A DNA stretch of 20,072 nt from a virus. Within the stretch, counting starts at the first letter, position 1; each line of letters starts with the position of its first letter. Under the pieces are notes generated by a model. The model saw only the letters and a list, made by a program, of their open reading frames with translations. It was not told the origin of the DNA and ran no database searches. Of this stretch, positions 14,681-20,072 are shown one piece after another. The position numbers and the translations under genes are program-made. The stretch is from IMG/VR virus record IMGVR_UViG_3300009164_002870, positions 1 through 20,072 of that record; one strand, written 5' to 3'.

Positions 14681-16441
14681 TTAGTTATATGTTTGGAAAA
14701 AACCATGTAAATAACCATAGTTAACTTTGTTCCAATTTGTATTTGTTCCTACTTGAACCGGACTGGAACTATTAACGTTTCCAAAATTTCGTCCTTGTTG
14801 ACCAAAATCATTTGCTCCCCATGTCCATAATGTACCATCTGTTTTAACGGCCGCTATTGCTGGACTACCCCAACCACAATGAATTTTATTTAACCCTTGA
14901 GCCCAATTAGTCAATGCTCCTACTTGTATTGGACTGGATCTATTAATGTTAGTATTTGTTCCTGCACTTCCATTACCGCCATATCCCCAAGACCATAATG
15001 AACCATTTGTTTTTGTACACATCGCAACACAGTAAGACAATTGACCACCTAACATTGGATAATTCCAATCTGTTAATGCTCCTACTTGTATTGGACTGGA
15101 TCTATTAATGACATTATTTGTTCCATTTGTACCAGCACCGCCTTGTCCAGTAGTCCATAATGTACCATCTGTTTTAACTGCCAGTATGTTTGCGCCTTTC
15201 ATTGTGATTCTACCGCCCCAAGCAACACTTCCCCAGTTTGTTAATGCTCCTACTTGTATTGGACTTGATCTATTAACTCTGTCCAATAATGCAAGTTCTC
15301 CACTAGAATTATTTCCCCATGCCCATAGAGTACCATCAGTTTTAACTCCAAAAGCACTATATGTTCCAACAGCAACATTTAACCAAGTTGTTCCTGATCC
15401 TATTTGTGTTGGACTGGATCTAGTAACATTTAGGTCATTTAATCCTAATTGACCATATTGATTATTTCCCCATGACCACATTGTACCATCTGTTCTAATT
15501 GCTACTATATGTTGTTGACCAGTACCAATTTTTGACCAATTAGTATTTGATCCTATTTGTACGGGACTACTTGGACTAGTATTATAGTCATTGTTACCTA
15601 TTAGTCCGTAAGTATTTCCGCCCCATCCCCATAATGTACCATTTAATTTAATTGCATGTGTTGTACCAACACCGGCCGCCATTATGTTCCAATCTGTTAA
15701 TGCTCCCACTTGAGTCGGACTTGATCTAGATAAGTTGTCACCTGTACTTAATTGTCGATTACCGTTATTACCAACTGCATATATTCTTTCTGGAGGATTC
15801 AATGCAACTGTTAAACTAAATGTTCTTGATGTGTCTTGCAACTCAATGTCAGTAGCCTTTACTGTAAATGAATAGGTTGTTTCAACACCAACGCTAACAG
15901 TACCATAAAAATAACCATTAGACAATAATGTGGTGCCCGCTGGTAATGCTGTGGTGTTGGCGTAAGTAATATTAGAATCAGAAGATGCGGAAATAGCCAC
16001 ACTAAAGGCAGCATTAGTGGTTTGATTAGATAATGATGCACCAGTGCTAAATGCTGGGAAGGCACTATAAGTTAAAGCATTAACACGAATTGCCGTACCA
16101 CCATCAGGATTGACCACATAAACATTATATGTGCCTGATGCTTTTGCTGGTACTTGAGCTCGTAATGTAGAACTGTTTACAAAAGTGGTGCTGTTGGCTG
16201 TAGAGGTGTCAATAAGGACAGAAGCACCTGATTGAAAATCGGAACCTGTAATGACAAGATAACCACCTGCCGTATTCATAGCCGTATCATCTAATGCTGT
16301 ATAAGTGTCATCGGTTTCAACTACTGTAAGAATTTTAGGAGTAAGAGTTTGTGCAAAGGCCGCAACGGCTGTATTGGACAACTTTTCGGTTGACACCGCA
16401 TAATTGTCAATATTATGGGTTTCTACTTTGGTTAATGGCAT
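14681..16441 (-). CDS. tail adhesin with IPT/TIG, Ig-like domain and one RCC1-type propeller
   Basis: A 586-residue protein with the same chassis as its downstream neighbour: attachment segment (MPLTKVETHNIDNYAVSTEK, AQTLTPK), IPT/TIG-like domain at about 37-130 (GGYLVITGSDFQSGAS, VVNPDGGTA), He_PIG-like domain at about 131-215 (LLSNGYFYGTVS), then seven RCC1 repeats at 218-586 (each with an RSSPIQVGALT-like core and a DGTLW(A/T)WG-like strand). It is predicted to be displayed on the tail and to recognise a host surface molecule. It is the promoter-proximal gene of a two-gene minus-strand unit. AGGA lies nine bases before the ATG, and an AATAAATA late-type motif is further upstream. Alternatives are a capsid decoration protein or fibre chaperone, but the three-paralogue pattern favours an adhesin. 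Confidence 0.82.
   Translation of the reverse strand: MPLTKVETHNIDNYAVSTEKLSNTAVAAFAQTLTPKILTVVETDDTYTALDDTAMNTAGGYLVITGSDFQSGASVLIDTSTANSTTFVNSSTLRAQVPAKASGTYNVYVVNPDGGTAIRVNALTYSAFPAFSTGASLSNQTTNAAFSVAISASSDSNITYANTTALPAGTTLLSNGYFYGTVSVGVETTYSFTVKATDIELQDTSRTFSLTVALNPPERIYAVGNNGNRQLSTGDNLSRSSPTQVGALTDWNIMAAGVGTTHAIKLNGTLWGWGGNTYGLIGNNDYNTSPSSPVQIGSNTNWSKIGTGQQHIVAIRTDGTMWSWGNNQYGQLGLNDLNVTRSSPTQIGSGTTWLNVAVGTYSAFGVKTDGTLWAWGNNSSGELALLDRVNRSSPIQVGALTNWGSVAWGGRITMKGANILAVKTDGTLWTTGQGGAGTNGTNNVINRSSPIQVGALTDWNYPMLGGQLSYCVAMCTKTNGSLWSWGYGGNGSAGTNTNINRSSPIQVGALTNWAQGLNKIHCGWGSPAIAAVKTDGTLWTWGANDFGQQGRNFGNVNSSSPVQVGTNTNWNKVNYGYLHGFFQTYN
14684..15790 (-). repeat. coding tandem repeats, RCC1 propeller A (7 units)
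   Basis: Seven imperfect repeats of about 150 bases encode the single propeller of the 586-residue adhesin. The word encoding RSSPIQVGALT recurs almost unchanged at about 14920, 15080 and 15250, suggesting recent spread between blades. Confidence 0.75.
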
Positions 16442-16467
16442 AGGTAAACATCCTGTGGTTAATCACC

Positions 16468-16475
16468 TATTTATT
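16468..16475 (-). promoter_or_regulatory. late-promoter-like motif AATAAATA for minus-strand adhesins
   Basis: Read on the minus strand the bases are AATAAATA, which fits the NATAAATA late motif reported for T4-like cyanophages and differs at one base from the T4 late consensus TATAAATA. It is 27 bases upstream of the adhesin start, suitable for a short leader containing the AGGA ribosome site. Late expression of a virion gene fits. The motif is AT-rich and short, so chance occurrence is possible. Confidence 0.5.
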
Positions 16476-16487
16476 CCAAACAGGGGC

Positions 16488-16516
16488 TTGACAGAGTGAT
16501 TATTTTAACATATAAT
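16488..16516 (+). promoter_or_regulatory. perfect sigma70 consensus promoter TTGACA-17-TATAAT
   Basis: TTGACA at 16488-16493 and TATAAT at 16511-16516 are separated by 17 bases, a full match to the host housekeeping consensus. Transcription should start near 16523, leaving a leader of about 20 bases with an AAGGA ribosome site before ATG 16543. It is back-to-back with the minus-strand late-type motif, so one short region controls early plus-strand and late minus-strand units. Confidence 0.9.
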
Positions 16517-16542
16517 GATTAAACATTTAAAAGGAATAAACT

Positions 16543-16755
16543 ATGATTGCCGATGAACAATTGCTGACTATGACCAATGAAGTAGATCAATTTTTGGTAG
16601 AGATGGTTACCAAGCATCAGATGGATCCCCTCAGTTTTACAGGCATGGTACTGGCCAGACTAGTATTGCTCAATGATAGGCATCCAGACTTTTTTAATCT
16701 AATTCAATCCGTCATTGATATTGATAACGAAGCACCACCTAAAACTATACAATAA
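16543..16755 (+). CDS. hypothetical 70-aa protein, first gene of right-hand cluster
   Basis: A small helical protein with hydrophobic patches (VDQFLVEMVTKH, FTGMVLARLVLLN) and an acidic end. It is preceded by AAAAGGA and by the strongest promoter in the window, so it should be among the most highly and earliest expressed proteins. I do not recognise a family. Products in such positions are often host-takeover factors, which is inference from position only. Confidence 0.75.
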   Translation: MIADEQLLTMTNEVDQFLVEMVTKHQMDPLSFTGMVLARLVLLNDRHPDFFNLIQSVIDIDNEAPPKTIQ

Positions 16756-16758
16756 ATA
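16751..16758 (+). promoter_or_regulatory. late-promoter-like motif AATAAATA
   Basis: The octamer AATAAATA overlaps the stop of the 16543 gene and lies five bases before the ATG of the next gene (16764). It matches the same NATAAATA pattern as the minus-strand site. The very short distance to the ATG means a transcript from it could not carry a ribosome site for the first gene but could serve genes further down. Confidence 0.3.
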
Positions 16759-16763
16759 GGCAC

Positions 16764-16916
16764 ATGGAAAATACATTTAAAACCGATATATCAGGCAAAT
16801 GGGTCTATCTTCAGTATCACGAAGAAGCCGTAAAGAAAGCTTATGAACAAGGCCGTGAAGATGCAAAACAAGAAGCACTAGAATCCACACTATTAATTAA
16901 AACTAGTCATGAATAA
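16764..16916 (+). CDS. 50-aa hypothetical protein
   Basis: A short ORF with helical, charged content (KWVYLQYHEEAVKKAYEQ, REDAKQEALES). It starts eight bases after the stop of the previous gene and overlaps the next by eight bases, the regular spacing of the cluster. No good ribosome site, so translation may depend on coupling. Family unknown. Confidence 0.55.
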   Translation: MENTFKTDISGKWVYLQYHEEAVKKAYEQGREDAKQEALESTLLIKTSHE

Positions 16917-17091
16917 TAAAAACTATTGGGGTGAACCTGATGAAGTAGATTTTCCTGATTGGATGCTACCTGATAACCACCCAAACAAAAACAAAACTAT
17001 GCCAAGAAAATCCAGTCATAGTCTAACCGAAGCAATTAATCAGGCACTTGCCAAACCACCCGTAACGATTATCATAGAGAAACCAGAATGA
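16909..17091 (+). CDS. 60-aa hypothetical protein
   Basis: A small polar protein with a Trp/Asp/Pro-rich N-terminal half (YWGEPDEVDFPDWMLPDNHP) and a helical segment (SLTEAINQALAKPP). It overlaps both neighbours (8 bases before, ATGA after). No recognisable domain. Confidence 0.6.
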   Translation: MNNKNYWGEPDEVDFPDWMLPDNHPNKNKTMPRKSSHSLTEAINQALAKPPVTIIIEKPE

Positions 17092-17306
17092 GTATCATAC
17101 AAGAAACGATCAATAATTTGTGGTATTGGACTTATGGCCTAGTAGTCGGTTGGGGTGCTAGTTTTACTATTCTCCTTGCATTGGTCATATTACTATACAT
17201 CAAGATCATACGACTAAACCGAAGATTATCTTATCTACAAAATCGAGTGGTCGCCAATGAAAGAGACCATAACCTAGAGAGTAAGAAAACTCTATTAAAA
17301 GGATGA
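17088..17306 (+). CDS. 72-aa single-pass membrane protein
   Basis: One hydrophobic span at about residues 15-40 (YGLVVGWGASFTILLALVIL and a following IKIIRL) with a basic, coiled-coil-like cytoplasmic tail (RLNRRLSYLQNRVV). The positively charged side suggests an N-out, C-in orientation. It is coupled by ATGA overlaps on both sides. Possible roles include membrane-level exclusion or lysis control, but nothing in the sequence decides this. Confidence 0.65.
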   Translation: MSIIQETINNLWYWTYGLVVGWGASFTILLALVILLYIKIIRLNRRLSYLQNRVVANERDHNLESKKTLLKG

Positions 17307-17467
17307 ATCTCAATAAGACCTACGATAAGACCGCTAAGTGGGATCATACATCCAATAAGTGGTCTATTTACGATAAACCGAAGTATCAATGGGACAAAGC
17401 CAGTCCCGTCTTTGATGACCTGCAAGACGCCCTAGATTGGATTATAGAACATGATAGAATTAATTGA
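17303..17467 (+). CDS. 54-aa hypothetical protein
   Basis: A short ORF starting in the previous stop (ATGA) and overlapping the next gene by 17 bases. The product is rich in Lys, Asp and Trp (WDHTSNKWSIYDKPKYQW, then DDLQDALDWIIEH). Coupled position supports coding. Function unknown. Confidence 0.6.
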   Translation: MNLNKTYDKTAKWDHTSNKWSIYDKPKYQWDKASPVFDDLQDALDWIIEHDRIN

Positions 17468-18017
17468 GGTGTCTACTAAAGAACAAAAGGCCTTAGTAAA
17501 GTATATCATTGAAAATCACCATTCCTATGTACCAACCAATTCTTCAGTAGGCCGCCGTATAGATTGGCTGATATATTATAATGATGAACCCGTAGGCATG
17601 ATAGGCATTGGATCTTCCGTGTACCCGCCTCCGAAAGATATACTCCGACACCTCAACCTCAGTAAAGATCAATATAAATCAGTATTCAATAATATAGCCA
17701 ATAACTGGCGATTTTGCATGACCCAATCCATTAAAAATGCTGGAACTCAAGTATTAAAACAATTAAGACATAAAGCACCTAATGCATGGAAGATCAAGTA
17801 TGGTAATGAATTGAATCATATCATTACCTTTGTAGGTGCTGGTAAGAATGGTGCCGTATATCTTGCTGATAATTGGAAAAAGATTGGTGAAACGGCTGGT
17901 CTACCTAAGCATAAGAGTTCCTCTATGAAATGGAATACTGGAGAACAATTGAAAGAACTATTCGTAAAACCAACAGGTGAAAACAAAAAGATTATATTAA
18001 TAAAGGGATTGAAATGA
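17451..18017 (+). CDS. DruA/Mom-like GNAT-fold protein (DUF4338-type)
   Basis: A 188-residue protein whose landmarks follow the DUF4338/DruA and Mom pattern of GNAT-related proteins: HH at 23-24, a strand pair DWLIYYNDEPVGMIGIG (38-54), NNWRF (84-88), the helix N96-AGTQVLKQL, KYGNE (116-120), ITFVGAGKNGAVYLADNW (125-142) and IGETAG (145-150). Mom of phage Mu adds a carbamoylmethyl group to adenine and shields DNA from restriction; DruA is part of the Druantia defence system. By analogy this could modify phage DNA or act on host defence. No second Druantia or Mom gene is beside it. It is about half the length of many DruA proteins. The pattern match is by eye. Confidence 0.62.
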   Translation: MIELIEVSTKEQKALVKYIIENHHSYVPTNSSVGRRIDWLIYYNDEPVGMIGIGSSVYPPPKDILRHLNLSKDQYKSVFNNIANNWRFCMTQSIKNAGTQVLKQLRHKAPNAWKIKYGNELNHIITFVGAGKNGAVYLADNWKKIGETAGLPKHKSSSMKWNTGEQLKELFVKPTGENKKIILIKGLK

Positions 18018-18175
18018 ATACACTAGAAAGACTAAACGATTGGTGTGGTGAAATGCTGAATAAAGCAATAAAATATGATGACCTAATCACCTTTACTATG
18101 TTTTCCTTAATGTTTATTGTTATGGTTATCTGTATGGTAATGGGTATTCTAGGTGGGTTAGGTTATCTACAATGA
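18014..18175 (+). CDS. 53-aa single-pass membrane protein
   Basis: A hydrophilic N-terminus (residues 1-24) is followed by one methionine-rich membrane segment, about residues 25-52 (FTMFSLMFIVMVICMVMGIL). It starts in the stop of the DruA/Mom-like gene (ATGA) and shares ATGA with the next. Nine methionines in 53 residues is striking. Unknown function; a membrane-acting host-control protein is possible. Confidence 0.62.
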   Translation: MNTLERLNDWCGEMLNKAIKYDDLITFTMFSLMFIVMVICMVMGILGGLGYLQ

Positions 18176-18462
18176 TTGATACCTATAAGTTACAAAACGA
18201 TACTCAAATTGATACCTATAGGTATGAACCAGTAGCATATTTGATGGTAGAAAGAAATGATGGTAATAGTTACATTCAAATGAGTACACCAACAAGAGAT
18301 GAAAAAATCAGTCACCAACCATATCCACTCTATAAGCATCCAGTAAGAGAACTAACAGATGAGGAAATACTGGAAGTTGCTGGAGAAAAGCCAAGTGAAT
18401 ATGGTAATCAGCTTATTGAATTTGCTAGAGCAATACTAAGAAAGGCACAAGAAAATGGTTGA
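18172..18462 (+). CDS. hypothetical 96-aa protein of a common phage type
   Basis: The layout EPVAYLMVE, PLYKHPVRELTDEEILEVA and a C-terminal FARAILRKAQ is one I have seen in small hypothetical proteins of many unrelated tailed phages, where it often sits in early gene clusters. It probably contains a small beta domain followed by a helix. Its role is unknown. It overlaps both neighbours. Confidence 0.7.
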   Translation: MIDTYKLQNDTQIDTYRYEPVAYLMVERNDGNSYIQMSTPTRDEKISHQPYPLYKHPVRELTDEEILEVAGEKPSEYGNQLIEFARAILRKAQENG

Positions 18463-18634
18463 AGCCAAACTATTACGCAAAAAGCTAAAGAACGGCTTGA
18501 TTGTCGATAAATGGGATTTAGTAACCATTATTGAAAAACAAGAAGCTGAAATAGAAGCATTAAAGCTACAGTTGCACACAACGCTAACCAACAGAGATTT
18601 ACGAACTTATGATGGAAAGGCACAAGAAAAATGA
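18455..18634 (+). CDS. 59-aa coiled-coil protein
   Basis: A short ORF beginning eight bases before the previous stop and ending in ATGA. The N-terminal part is very basic (KLLRKKLKNG), then an amphipathic helix (IEKQEAEIEALKLQL). It could dimerise. No function known. Confidence 0.6.
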   Translation: MVEAKLLRKKLKNGLIVDKWDLVTIIEKQEAEIEALKLQLHTTLTNRDLRTYDGKAQEK

Positions 18635-18831
18635 AAGAAACCGTAGAGATCAGACTACCAAAGAAATTACTGTATAAGTTAATGCTGATGGCACACGAAC
18701 AGGACATTACATTAAACCAGTTAATAGAGAATATTCTAGTAAAGACCATCAAGGAACACAAGGAAGATAGAATAACCACACATGAGAAACATCAAGAGTG
18801 GTTGAAGAATGTACGAAAGACCGAATATTAA
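18631..18831 (+). CDS. ribbon-helix-helix DNA-binding protein
   Basis: A 66-residue protein with an N-terminal ribbon-helix-helix pattern: strand VEIRLPKKL (about 5-13), helix to about residue 24 (LYKLMLMAHEQD), a turn, and helix ITLNQLIENILVKTI (about 26-40). Such proteins dimerise and place the strand pair in the DNA major groove, acting as repressors (Arc, HicB and CopG types). It may control the cluster it lies in or host genes. It is coupled to the 59-aa gene by ATGA. No operator site could be identified. Confidence 0.7.
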   Translation: MKETVEIRLPKKLLYKLMLMAHEQDITLNQLIENILVKTIKEHKEDRITTHEKHQEWLKNVRKTEY

Positions 18832-18833
18832 TT

Positions 18834-19445
18834 ATGAATCTTCCAACAAGAATAAAACACGATTATTCTAATAAAGAATTAGAAGATAAATTACATAATT
18901 TCTATAATTCCGCAGAATGGAGATATGCCAGAGAACAGGCCAAAAGAGAATTAACACCTATGTGTCCTGTATGTGGTTCTGAACATAATCTCCATGTAGA
19001 TCATATTAAACCAATACGATATTTCTTTGAGGAAAGACTTAATCCAAGCAATCTACAAATATTATGTGGCGATTGTAATTTGGAGAAAGGGTCGATGCTG
19101 AATTGGTCTCTTGAATGGCATATAAAGAATAAAACTATGCTAGAAAATGAAAGAAACTATATTTCCTTACAAGTCCATAGAAAAGAACAAATAAAAAATA
19201 GTCTCCATGCCAATAAAGGGTTAGAGGGATGGGAACAAACCGAACTAAAATCCTGTTATGCTAGTTACCTCTCCAGATGTAAGGGTAAGAATATCCAACC
19301 TATATCTAAGTATGATCTGAGATGTTATATAGAGGAAAATATGTGGGTAAGAGGTGATAGTCCTTGGAGACATTCCAATCTTTTAAAGAGGCATATTAAA
19401 GAAAACTATACCAATATTAATCGTATAGATAGAGGTAGTAAGTGA
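18834..19445 (+). CDS. HNH endonuclease
   Basis: A 203-residue protein from ATG 18834; a GTG at 18798 would extend it by 12 residues into the preceding gene. Residues about 44-87 are a classic HNH site: CPVC (C44, C47), LHVDHIKP (D56, H57), NPSNLQILC (N73) and CGDC (C78, C81). The C-terminal half is basic, with a possible second DNA-binding region (SPWRHSNLLKRHIKENY). HNH enzymes cut DNA using one metal ion and in phages serve as homing endonucleases or packaging nucleases. No intron or split gene is seen here, so a free-standing homing enzyme is most likely. Confidence 0.85.
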   Translation: MNLPTRIKHDYSNKELEDKLHNFYNSAEWRYAREQAKRELTPMCPVCGSEHNLHVDHIKPIRYFFEERLNPSNLQILCGDCNLEKGSMLNWSLEWHIKNKTMLENERNYISLQVHRKEQIKNSLHANKGLEGWEQTELKSCYASYLSRCKGKNIQPISKYDLRCYIEENMWVRGDSPWRHSNLLKRHIKENYTNINRIDRGSK

Positions 19446-19464
19446 AAGTATTGGAAACCATCAA

Positions 19465-19755
19465 ATGCCTGGTGTATATAAAGAAAAAGAATGTCCAGTA
19501 TGCGGTATAATACACCGTAAGAGAGGACTATATTGCTGTCAGACCTGCGCTAACTCTACTCGCATACACTCAGAAGAAACCAAACAGAAAATCTCAGATA
19601 GTAATAGAGAAACCTCACAGTCGCCAGAGAGAATTGCACACGGACACATGCTCAAGGCAGGTACTCTAATGGCTGCTGACGAATACGCAATAAGCATTCC
19701 AGACTTATCAGAGATGCCAGACCTAGATGGCTACAGTAACGCCTCCGACTGGTAA
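19465..19755 (+). CDS. zinc-ribbon protein with NUMOD3-like motif
   Basis: A 96-residue protein. C10 and C13 (CPVC) with C25 and C28 (CQTC) make a short zinc ribbon. Residues 33-48 (IHSEETKQKISDSNRE) resemble the NUMOD3 motif (H-S-x-E-(T/S)-x-x-K-(I/M)) found in DNA-binding parts of homing endonucleases. The C-terminal third is acidic. There is no nuclease core, so it may be a separated DNA-binding module, a remnant, or a partner of the HNH protein 19 bases upstream. The start has no strong ribosome site. Confidence 0.6.
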   Translation: MPGVYKEKECPVCGIIHRKRGLYCCQTCANSTRIHSEETKQKISDSNRETSQSPERIAHGHMLKAGTLMAADEYAISIPDLSEMPDLDGYSNASDW

Positions 19756-19816
19756 GTAAGTACTAACTAACCCTCCCCGCCTTACCTCCTCTTGTTGCTT
19801 TTCGGCAACAGTCCTA
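19756..19816 (+). other. C-rich gap with hairpin
   Basis: This gap holds a pyrimidine-rich stretch (CCCTCCCCGCC-TTACCTCCTC), unusual for the AT-rich window, then the inverted repeat TGTTGC-TTTTCG-GCAACA. No T-run follows, so a terminator is uncertain. The minus strand of the C-rich tract is a GAGG-rich sequence resembling ribosome sites, but no minus-strand gene is convincing there. Confidence 0.4.
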
Positions 19817-19845
19817 TTGACAATTTCTCGATTATCCATTATACT
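19817..19845 (+). promoter_or_regulatory. sigma70 promoter TTGACA-17-TATACT
   Basis: TTGACA at 19817-19822 and TATACT at 19840-19845 are separated by 17 bases. Transcription should start near 19852, ahead of the small gene at 19880. The -10 box is identical to that of the primase promoter (TATACT). Confidence 0.85.
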
Positions 19846-19879
19846 GGTTGTATTGAAAATGAAAAAGGATCTAAAATCT

Positions 19880-20038
19880 ATGACCTCCACTAAACTGATT
19901 GCTGATATTGCTGTCAAAAAAGATATTCTAAAATTCTTGAAATCTGGTGGTATGATCAAGATTTGTAAACCACGCAAACCCCGCTATAATAGTAAAACCC
20001 TTAGCGGTGCTCGTAAATCTATTGTAAGGACTGCTTAA
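19880..20038 (+). CDS. 52-aa basic hypothetical protein
   Basis: Start placed at ATG 19880, with AAGGAT at 19865-19870 as ribosome site and a leader of about 28 bases from the promoter. ATG 19859 is a possible alternative adding seven residues but would be almost leaderless. The product is small and strongly basic, with a helical first half (LIADIAVKKDILKFLKSGG) and a Lys/Arg-rich end (KPRKPRYNSK, GARKSIVRT), consistent with nucleic-acid binding. The stop overlaps the next start (TAATG). Confidence 0.7.
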   Translation: MTSTKLIADIAVKKDILKFLKSGGMIKICKPRKPRYNSKTLSGARKSIVRTA

Positions 20039-20072
20039 TGATTATTGTTATTGATACGCAATTTATGGAGAA
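20038..20072 (+). CDS. start of a gene cut by the window edge
   Basis: ATG 20038 overlaps the previous stop (TAATG) and opens a frame that runs off the window (MIIVIDTQFME). The first residues look like a beta strand followed by D-T-Q. Too little is present to identify it. Confidence 0.55.
   Translation, partial: MIIVIDTQFME

Noticed and set aside
11525-15790. Regularly recurring short words suggesting a CRISPR array or non-coding repeats
   Set aside because: The repeats are about 150 bases apart, imperfect, and lie in frame inside long open reading frames; they encode RCC1 blades.
11522-16441. A diversity-generating retroelement acting on the adhesins
   Set aside because: No reverse transcriptase gene and no template/variable repeat pair with adenine-specific mismatches was seen; the 78-base duplicate differs by mixed substitutions.
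19817-19879. Longer reading frame beginning at the TTG of 19817
   Set aside because: That TTG is the first part of the -35 box TTGACA, so it would not be in the transcript made from this promoter.
1-20072. tRNA or rRNA genes
   Set aside because: No cloverleaf with a GTTCRA-type arm and acceptor stem, and no rRNA-like segment, was found by reading either strand; a covariance-model search would be the proper test.

Overview
The window looks like part of the genome of a tailed, T4-like myovirus infecting an aquatic, probably Gram-negative, low-GC bacterium. The evidence is a T4 gp61-type primase, a phage class Ia ribonucleotide reductase pair (nrdA, nrdB), a GTA/T4-like three-segment holin, spanin-type lysis genes, very large tail-adhesin genes, and many tiny genes packed with ATGA/TAATG overlaps. 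The base composition is clearly AT-rich. No tRNA, integrase, CRISPR array or insertion sequence was seen. The host cannot be named from the sequence; a marine or freshwater proteobacterium is my inference, partly from the proteobacterial-type IscU/IscA.

Layout. (1) 1-4993, plus strand, lysis and host contact: the end of an i-spanin with an o-spanin nested in another frame, a 897-aa adhesin ending in three LamG-like domains, a lipoprotein, several small membrane or coiled-coil proteins, and a holin. (2) 5028-9634, plus strand, DNA metabolism: primase, nrdA, nrdB, then the Fe-S assembly genes iscU and iscA. (3) 9652-11496, plus strand: small membrane protein, secreted thermonuclease-like protein, zinc ribbon, GIY-YIG-like nuclease and three small unknowns, closed by a strong bidirectional terminator. 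(4) 11522-16441, minus strand: two adhesins that share the N-terminal architecture of the first one but end in RCC1-type beta-propellers (one and two propellers). (5) 16543-20072, plus strand: a run of about a dozen small, tightly overlapping genes behind a consensus sigma70 promoter, including a DruA/Mom-like (DUF4338-type) protein, a ribbon-helix-helix protein, an HNH nuclease and a zinc-ribbon/NUMOD3-like protein; a second strong promoter starts another small transcription unit at the right edge.

How it fits together. The nrdAB pair makes deoxynucleotides for replication primed by the gp61-type primase. IscU/IscA would maintain or redirect host Fe-S assembly, borrowing the host desulfurase and the HscA/HscB chaperones. 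The three adhesins are built from one chassis (short attachment segment, IPT/TIG domain, Ig-like domain) with exchangeable tips, which suggests a modular host-recognition set. The right-hand cluster has the look of an early, host-takeover or DNA-protection region, driven by host-type promoters, whereas the minus-strand adhesins have a T4/cyanophage-like late motif upstream.
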